The position numbers were made by a program, and so were the translations under genes. Source: Streptomyces sp. NBC_01408 (GTDB lineage: Bacteria; Actinomycetota; Actinomycetes; Streptomycetales; Streptomycetaceae). Taken from it: a stretch of 64,000 nucleotides of DNA. The notes beneath the pieces were generated by a model. It saw only the letters and a program-made list of their open reading frames with translations. It was not told the origin of the DNA and did no database searches. Below are positions 59,050 through 64,000 of this stretch, one piece after another; the stretch's first letter is position 1; every line of letters begins with the position of its first letter. The stretch lies in the NCBI RefSeq assembly GCF_026340255.1, contig NZ_JAPEPJ010000001.1, positions 4,743,501 through 4,807,500 on the forward strand, given 5' to 3'.

Positions 59050-60474
59050 CTACCCACCCACCCGGGCGACGAGCACGCAGGCGTCGTCCTCGCGCTCGCT
59101 CTCGCCGAACTCCTCGATGACCATCCGGACGCAGTCCTGCGCCGACCGCGCCGCCGAGAACCGCGGCGCGAGCGCCAGCAGTCGCTCGGCTCCGTCCGTG
59201 CGGCTGAACTCGATGCTGCGCGGCGTCAGTCCGTCCGTGCTGAGGACGAGTACGTCGCCCACCTCCAGCGGCTCCTCGGCCTGCCCGTACGCCGCACCGG
59301 ACGTCGCGCCCAGCAGCACGCCCTCGGGCGGCACCAGGGAGCGGCCCGAGCCGCGGCGGAACAGGAGCGGGGCGGGGTGCCCGGCCTGCGCCCAGGTCAG
59401 CACGCGGCGCGCGGGGTCGTAGCAGCAGCACACGGCCGAGCCCAGCGCCGGTTGTACGGAGGTCTCCAGGAGCTGGTTGAGCCAGCCCATCAGCGGGCCC
59501 GGATCGATCCCCGCCATGGCCATCCCGCGCAGGGCGCCCAGCATCATCGCCATGCCGGAGGTGGCGGTCACCCCGTGCCCGGTCAGGTCACCGACCGTCA
59601 GCATCGAGCGTCCGTCGGGCAGTTCGAGCGAGTCGTACCAGTCGCCGCCGATCAGCGCGCTGGTCGCGGAGGGCAGGTAGTGCGCGGCCACGTCCAGAGT
59701 GCCCGTGCTGCCGTGCGGGAACCGCAGGGAGCCGCGCCACGGGGGGAGCACGGCTTCCTGCAGTTCGACCGCCAGTCGGTGCTCGGTCTGCGCGATCTCC
59801 CGCCGGCGCTGCAGCGAGTCGCGGGACTCGCGCACCGCCCGCTGGCTCCGCCGCAGCTCGCTCACGTCCCGCAGCACGGCCCACATGGAGGCCGTACAGC
59901 CGTCGGAGTCGATGACCGGCTCGCCCCTCATGTGCAGCGTCCGGACCCGGCCGTCGGCCCGCACGATGCGGAACTCCCCGTCTATCGGCCGGCCGTCCAC
60001 CAGGCAGGCGGTGACCCACGCGGTGAGCAGGGGCTGGTCCTCCGAGAAGAGGGTGGAGCCCAGCTCGTCGAGGGGCAGCGCACCCGCCTCGGGGGAGCGG
60101 CCGAAGATCTGGAAGAGTTCGTCGGACCAGGTGACCTCGTCGGTCAGCAGGTTCCACTCGGCGCTTCCGACGCGGGTCTGGCGGTCCTCGGGACCGAGCT
60201 CGGGCCCGGCCTGCGGGGCCTCGATCCGCTCGGGGACGGGCGGCAGGCCCTCCTTGAGCTGGCCGAGGTGCTGGCCGAGGTCGTCGAGGTGATGGACGGC
60301 CAGATCGCACAGGGCGCGCTGCCAGCGGCCCTGGGCGTCGTCGTCGTCCACGACGGTGTCGCGGCGGACGGCATCCACTTCGCCCCGCAGCCGCCGGGTC
60401 TGCGAGATCAGCGCGTCCACCGACCCTGGCTCGGGCGGCTGCGCGGGACGGTCCGCGAACAGGTGGGACGGCAT
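59050..60474 (-). CDS. PAS-domain SpoIIE-type PP2C phosphatase
   Basis: A 474-residue protein. Residues 95-215 form a PAS sensor domain (SAEWNLLTDEVTWSDELFQI, then LHMRGEPVIDSDG). Residues 245-470 are a SpoIIE/RsbU PP2C phosphatase with metal-binding IGGDWYDSLEL, VGDLTGHGVTATSG and late EREDDACVLVARV. Such phosphatases dephosphorylate anti-sigma-factor antagonists. No membrane segment is present, so it senses a cytoplasmic signal. A CGGAG site lies just before the ATG. Confidence 0.9.
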   Translation of the reverse strand: MPSHLFADRPAQPPEPGSVDALISQTRRLRGEVDAVRRDTVVDDDDAQGRWQRALCDLAVHHLDDLGQHLGQLKEGLPPVPERIEAPQAGPELGPEDRQTRVGSAEWNLLTDEVTWSDELFQIFGRSPEAGALPLDELGSTLFSEDQPLLTAWVTACLVDGRPIDGEFRIVRADGRVRTLHMRGEPVIDSDGCTASMWAVLRDVSELRRSQRAVRESRDSLQRRREIAQTEHRLAVELQEAVLPPWRGSLRFPHGSTGTLDVAAHYLPSATSALIGGDWYDSLELPDGRSMLTVGDLTGHGVTATSGMAMMLGALRGMAMAGIDPGPLMGWLNQLLETSVQPALGSAVCCCYDPARRVLTWAQAGHPAPLLFRRGSGRSLVPPEGVLLGATSGAAYGQAEEPLEVGDVLVLSTDGLTPRSIEFSRTDGAERLLALAPRFSAARSAQDCVRMVIEEFGESEREDDACVLVARVGG

Positions 60475-60525
60475 GAGAACTCCGATACAGGCGCGGCACG
60501 GCCAAGTCTGAAGGAAGGACCGGTA

Positions 60526-60663
60526 ATGACTGTTGCACAGGCTGCGACGGCGTGTAAGACGTTTGGCAACATCCGCAACGGCCTTGCTTCTGGCATATGC
60601 CGTAGGCCTCTGGGTTCCGCCTTCCTGTGCGAACGAATCCAGTCAGCCGGGTTCATGACGTGA
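60526..60663 (+). CDS. Possible small ORF with a strong ribosome binding site
   Basis: A 45-codon frame begins at ATG, preceded by AAGGAAGGACC with good spacing. Its third-position G/C is lower than real genes here and the sequence is unrecognised. It lies between the phosphatase and DUF4242 genes, both minus strand. It may be a leader peptide, a small protein or chance. Confidence 0.25.
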   Translation: MTVAQAATACKTFGNIRNGLASGICRRPLGSAFLCERIQSAGFMT

Positions 60664-60691
60664 GGTCAGGACGCCGGACCGGAGTGGCGGT

Positions 60692-60943
60692 TCAGGACAC
60701 GGACACCGGGACCGGGTGGATCTCGTCCGCCGGGTGGCCGGTGCGCTGGTGGACACGCTGGACCGCCTCAGCGGAGGGTCCCTGGGAGAGGCAGTAGACC
60801 GTGCCGGACTCGGGGTCGGCCCAGGCCCTCTCGAAGTGGACGCCCTCCTCGGCCTCGATCGCCAGGTCGGCCCGGTGGGCTTCCGCCAGCTGCTCGCCCG
60901 TGATGCCCTTCATTCCGGTGTGGACATCCATGAACGTGGCCAT
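60692..60943 (-). CDS. DUF4242-domain protein (SCO4226-like)
   Basis: An 83-residue ferredoxin-like small protein. It closely resembles S. coelicolor SCO4226, a nickel-binding DUF4242 protein (MATFMDVHTGMKGITGEQLA, then YCLSQGPSAEAV and HPADEIHPVPVS). His, Glu and Asp residues could coordinate metal. Its exact role is unknown. It is divergent from the molybdenum hydroxylase operon. Confidence 0.87.
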   Translation of the reverse strand: MATFMDVHTGMKGITGEQLAEAHRADLAIEAEEGVHFERAWADPESGTVYCLSQGPSAEAVQRVHQRTGHPADEIHPVPVSVS

Positions 60944-61302
60944 GATGGACCACCTCCCTCTGTCCCCACCATCGTCCGCCCGTGACGGCGGCCGGTCGAG
61001 TCGGGGGGCGACAGAAGGCGGCGGCCGGAAATCGGCCCTGCCGGGGAGGCGTCTCGTTCGTACGGCCGAGGCGTACGAAGCGAGCGGGCCGACGCAATTC
61101 GCCCGGGGTGTGGATCAACGCTCCGGGCCCCGCCCCCCGAACGGAGGACGCCGCCCTCCCGCACGGCGGGCCGCGGCGGCCTCACTGTTACGGCGGCGCA
61201 GATCCCACCGGCCCCGGCCTTCCCACCGTACCCGCCGGTAGCTACTCTACGTGTCGGTACATGACCGGGGGTGGTTACCCGCGCAGGGTGGGGACACGAC
61301 AC
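60944..61302. other. Intergenic region upstream of the molybdenum hydroxylase genes
   Basis: 359 bases without a supported gene. Sequence is GC-rich with short runs such as GGGGGG and CCCCCC, and a weak GGTGGGGA site precedes the chosen ATG. Promoters for DUF4242 and the hydroxylase should lie here; none could be identified. An in-frame ATG at 61261 could extend the next gene by 14 residues. Confidence 0.5.
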
Positions 61303-63513
61303 ATGACCGGGCAGAGCCGCCGCTCCTTCCTCACCTACCTGGTCGCGGCGCCGACACTCGCCCTCGTCACCCGGGCCGGCGCCGACGCGCTGCTCCCGCA
61401 GCCCGCCCACGCCGTGGTGCCGAGCCTGCCCGCCATCGCCGACGTCATCGACCTCGGTGACCTATTCATCCTGGCCGGCGCGCCCACCTCCGCCCTGTTG
61501 GCGCTGGCCGTCGAGGCGGACGGCACCATCCGCTTCCGGCTGCCGCGCGAGGAGGTCGGCCAGGGACTCAACACCGCCGTCGCCATGCTGGTCGCGGAGG
61601 AACTCGACGCGCCGCTGACCCACGTACGGGTGGAACTGGACGACGCCCGCCCGGAGTTGCTCTTCAACCAGCTCACCGGCTCCTCCAATTCGATCCGCTC
61701 CCTCTACGGGCCGGTCCGGCAGTGCGCCGCCACCGCCCGGGCCCGCCTCGTCGCGGCCGCCGCCCGCCGCTGGAACCTCTCCGCGACCGAGCTGACCACA
61801 GCGGACGGCGCCGTCCGCGCCCCCGACGGCCGCACCGCCGACTACGGAAGCCTCGCCTCGGCCGCCGCCGACCCCGGCCTGGTCGTCCTCGGCGCCACCC
61901 CCAAGAAGCCGGCGAAGCACACCCTCGTGGGGAAGCCGACCAGCCGTATCGACGCCCGCGCCATGGTCACCGGTTCCCAGCGGTACACGCTCGACCTCCA
62001 GGTCCCCGGCGCCAAGCCCTGCGTGGTGCGCCGCCCGCCCACCCTCGGCGGCAGCGTCCGCGGCGTCGCCAACCTCGCCGCCGTCAAGGCGATGCCCGGC
62101 GTCCTGCACGTGGTCACCGTCCCGACCGGGGTCGCCGTCGTCGCCGAGACCTTCGGGCAGGCGCTGGACGCCAAGACCGCCCTCCAGGTCACCTGGGGCC
62201 CCGGCCCCGCCGACCACCTGTCGGACGCGCAGATCCGCTCCACGCTGCGCGCCGCGACCCCGCCGCTGCTGGTGCCGCCCCTGCTGACCCCGTACGTCGA
62301 CGCCGAGTTCGACTTCGCCTTCGTCAGCCACGCCCCGATGGAGACCAACTCCGCCGTCGCCGACGTACGGGAGGACCGCGCCGAGATCTGGTCCGGGCTC
62401 AAGTCCCCGATCGTGGCCCGCCAGACGATCGCCGCCGACCTCGGCCTGCCCCTCGACAAGGTGACGGTGCACGTGGTCCAGGCCGGCGGCTCCTTCGGCC
62501 GGCGGCTCTTCTTCGACGCGGCCCTGGAGGCCGCCCGGATATCCAAGGCCTGCCGCCGCCCGGTCCGGCTGATGTGGACCCGCGTGGACGACACCCGGCA
62601 CGGCCGGATGCGCCCCGCCACCCACCACAAGATCCGGGCCACCCACCTGCTGGGGGAGGTGCTCAGCTTCGAACACCGCGTCGCCGCAGCCGAGACCGAC
62701 TTCCGGCACGGGCTCGGCGAGATCATCACCGCCACCGCCGCGCACCTCCCGCTGGGCATCGGCAACGCCACCCTGGCGCAGACCCTCTTCCACACCACGG
62801 TGAAGTCCCCCTACCACTTCGGGCTCACCACACAGGCGCTGACCGAGGTGCCGACCGGCATCCCCACCGGCTCCTGGCGCTCGGTGTACTCCGCCAACAC
62901 GCGCGGCGCCGAGGAGATCGTGGTCGACGAACTCGCCGCGCGCACGGGCCGGGACCCCTACCGGTTCCGGCGGACCTTCCTGAAGACCGCCGCCCAGCGG
63001 GCCGTGCTGGACAAGGCGGCCACGGAAGGGGAGTGGGGGCGCCCGATGGAGCCGGGCTGCGCCCAGGGCATCGCCTTCCACGAGGAGTACAAGTCCCGCA
63101 CCGCCTGCCTGGTCGAGATCGACACCCGCGACCCGGAGCACGTGCGCGTCACCAAGGCCGTCATCGCCGTGGACGTGGGCCTGCCCGTCAACCCGCGCGG
63201 TCTGGAGGCCCAGATGATCGGCGGCCTCACCGACGCCATCTCCACCACCCTGCGCGCCGGACTCCACCTGGACAAGGGGCTTCCGCTGGAGGGCAGTTAC
63301 AGCCAGTTCCACTGGGCGCAGCAGCGGGACACCCCGCGCGACGTACGGGTCTTCGTGCTGCCCGCCACCGGCGAGGAGCCCGGCGGCGCGGGCGAGCTCG
63401 GGGTCCCGGCGGCCGTCGGGGCGATCGCCAACGCCTGGGCCCGGGCCACCGGTTCCAAGCCGCGCAGCTTCCCCCTCGACTTCGACGTCGACTTCACCCC
63501 CTACCCCCGCTAG
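61303..63513 (+). CDS. Tat-exported molybdenum hydroxylase large subunit (IorB-type)
   Basis: A 736-residue xanthine dehydrogenase-family protein of the isoquinoline 1-oxidoreductase beta type. The N terminus is a Tat signal (QSRRSFLTYLVAAPTLAL). Molybdopterin-binding segments include EEVGQGLNTAVAMLVAEE, HAPMETNSAV, VVQAGGSFGRRLFFDA and the C-terminal GAGELGVPAAVGAIANA. It hydroxylates aldehydes or heterocycles using the molybdopterin cytosine dinucleotide. The small [2Fe-2S] subunit follows after 12 bases, giving a large-then-small order. Confidence 0.88.
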   Translation: MTGQSRRSFLTYLVAAPTLALVTRAGADALLPQPAHAVVPSLPAIADVIDLGDLFILAGAPTSALLALAVEADGTIRFRLPREEVGQGLNTAVAMLVAEELDAPLTHVRVELDDARPELLFNQLTGSSNSIRSLYGPVRQCAATARARLVAAAARRWNLSATELTTADGAVRAPDGRTADYGSLASAAADPGLVVLGATPKKPAKHTLVGKPTSRIDARAMVTGSQRYTLDLQVPGAKPCVVRRPPTLGGSVRGVANLAAVKAMPGVLHVVTVPTGVAVVAETFGQALDAKTALQVTWGPGPADHLSDAQIRSTLRAATPPLLVPPLLTPYVDAEFDFAFVSHAPMETNSAVADVREDRAEIWSGLKSPIVARQTIAADLGLPLDKVTVHVVQAGGSFGRRLFFDAALEAARISKACRRPVRLMWTRVDDTRHGRMRPATHHKIRATHLLGEVLSFEHRVAAAETDFRHGLGEIITATAAHLPLGIGNATLAQTLFHTTVKSPYHFGLTTQALTEVPTGIPTGSWRSVYSANTRGAEEIVVDELAARTGRDPYRFRRTFLKTAAQRAVLDKAATEGEWGRPMEPGCAQGIAFHEEYKSRTACLVEIDTRDPEHVRVTKAVIAVDVGLPVNPRGLEAQMIGGLTDAISTTLRAGLHLDKGLPLEGSYSQFHWAQQRDTPRDVRVFVLPATGEEPGGAGELGVPAAVGAIANAWARATGSKPRSFPLDFDVDFTPYPR

Positions 63514-63525
63514 CAGGAGTACGCC

Positions 63526-63981
63526 ATGCCCTCGCACACCTTCACCGTCAACGGGCAGAGCGTCACCGTGGACGCCCCCGACGATCTGCCCCTGCTGTGG
63601 GTGCTCCGCGACATGCTGGGCGTCACCGGTCCCAAGTACGGCTGCGGCGTGGACGTCTGCAAGGCCTGCACCAGCCACCTCGACGGTACGGACGTCCGGC
63701 CGTGCGTGGTGCCCGTCTCCGCCTGCGCGGGGAAGGCGGTGACCACCATCGAGGGACTGGCCGACGGGGACGAGCTGCACCCCGTGCAGGAGGCCTGGCT
63801 CGAACAGGACGTAGCCCAGTGCGGCTTCTGCCAGCCCGGCCAGATCATGGCGGCGGTCGCCCTGCTGAAGCGCACCAGCCGGCCCACCGACGAGGACATC
63901 GACGCGATCGCCAACATCTGCCGCTGCGGGACCTATTTCCGCATCCGGGAGGCCATCCGCAGCGCGGCCGCGAAAATGTAG
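63526..63981 (+). CDS. [2Fe-2S] small subunit of the molybdenum hydroxylase (IorA-type)
   Basis: A 151-residue protein with two [2Fe-2S] centres. The N-terminal plant-ferredoxin centre uses cysteines in [16 protein letters not shown] and the later VRPCVVP; the helical C-terminal centre uses [10 protein letters not shown] and ICRCGTY. It passes electrons from the large subunit. It has no signal of its own and should be exported as a folded complex with the Tat-borne large subunit. It follows an AGGAG site and lies 19 bases from the window end. Confidence 0.92.
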   Translation: MPSHTFTVNGQSVTVDAPDDLPLLWVLRDMLGVTGPKYGCGVDVCKACTSHLDGTDVRPCVVPVSACAGKAVTTIEGLADGDELHPVQEAWLEQDVAQCGFCQPGQIMAAVALLKRTSRPTDEDIDAIANICRCGTYFRIREAIRSAAAKM

Positions 63982-64000
63982 GCGCGGCCCCGCGGCGCGG

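Noticed and set aside
1..64000. tRNA, rRNA, prophage, transposon or integrative element
   Set aside because: No cloverleaf, integrase, transposase or attachment-site duplication was seen; composition is uniform throughout.

Overview
The window is high-GC actinobacterial DNA, almost certainly from a Streptomyces chromosome. Evidence: strong third-position G/C, a DUF397 protein, an NsdA-like TPR regulator, a SCO4226-like DUF4242 protein, mycothiol-dependent isomerase and deazaflavin nitroreductase families, many Tat signals, and dispersed Streptomyces-type GC-rich intergenic repeats. I see no rRNA, tRNA, phage, transposase or CRISPR. About 53 protein genes are supported.

Layout. 1-3.7 kb: threonine catabolism (tdh, kbl) and a LysR regulator. 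3.8-6.6 kb: a DeoR regulator divergent from a sugar-phosphate SIS isomerase/deaminase and a class II aldolase. 6.7-8.6 kb: a DinB protein and a FadE26/ChsE4-like acyl-CoA dehydrogenase behind a KstR-type box. 8.7-16.2 kb: a compact two-armed cluster (DUF1152 protein and HemN-like radical SAM enzyme on one side; two ATP-grasp ligases, an MFS exporter and a FemAB-like acyltransferase on the other), which looks like a small uncharacterised biosynthetic system. 16.2-21.9 kb: an EgtC-like amidotransferase divergent from a translationally coupled DUF2236 / Ser-Thr kinase-TPR / FAD oxidoreductase operon. 22-24.9 kb: F420-type reductase, FAD monooxygenase, TetR with twin operators, VOC protein. 24.9-28.6 kb: three exported proteins in a row, two of them beta-propellers. 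28.9-31.4 kb: TetR and a secreted serine hydrolase.

31.7-48.0 kb is rich in acyl-CoA metabolism: a flavin oxidoreductase with an acyl-CoA synthetase, a second synthetase, a phenylacetate-CoA ligase with a PaaR-like operator, then a FadD19/EchA19 divergent pair followed by a double-DUF35 protein and two SCP-X/thiolase-like proteins. That order closely matches the cholesterol side-chain region fadD19-echA19 and Rv3521-ltp4-ltp3 of Mycobacterium tuberculosis. A KstR-type box lies between the divergent genes and a second one precedes the FadE26-like gene at 7.4 kb. A KstD-like flavoprotein lies at 54-56 kb. Together these suggest a partial steroid or branched acyl-CoA degradation capacity.

48.1-64 kb: DUF397, small hypotheticals, an ACT-domain protein, a large LAL-type ATPase whose DNA-binding domain appears eroded, a mycothiol-dependent isomerase family protein, the KstD-like protein, an APH-fold protein, an NsdA-like regulator, a PAS-SpoIIE phosphatase, a DUF4242 protein, and a Tat-exported molybdenum hydroxylase pair (large and [2Fe-2S] subunits) at the right edge. 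All functional calls come from reading the sequence and remembered family features; no database search was run.
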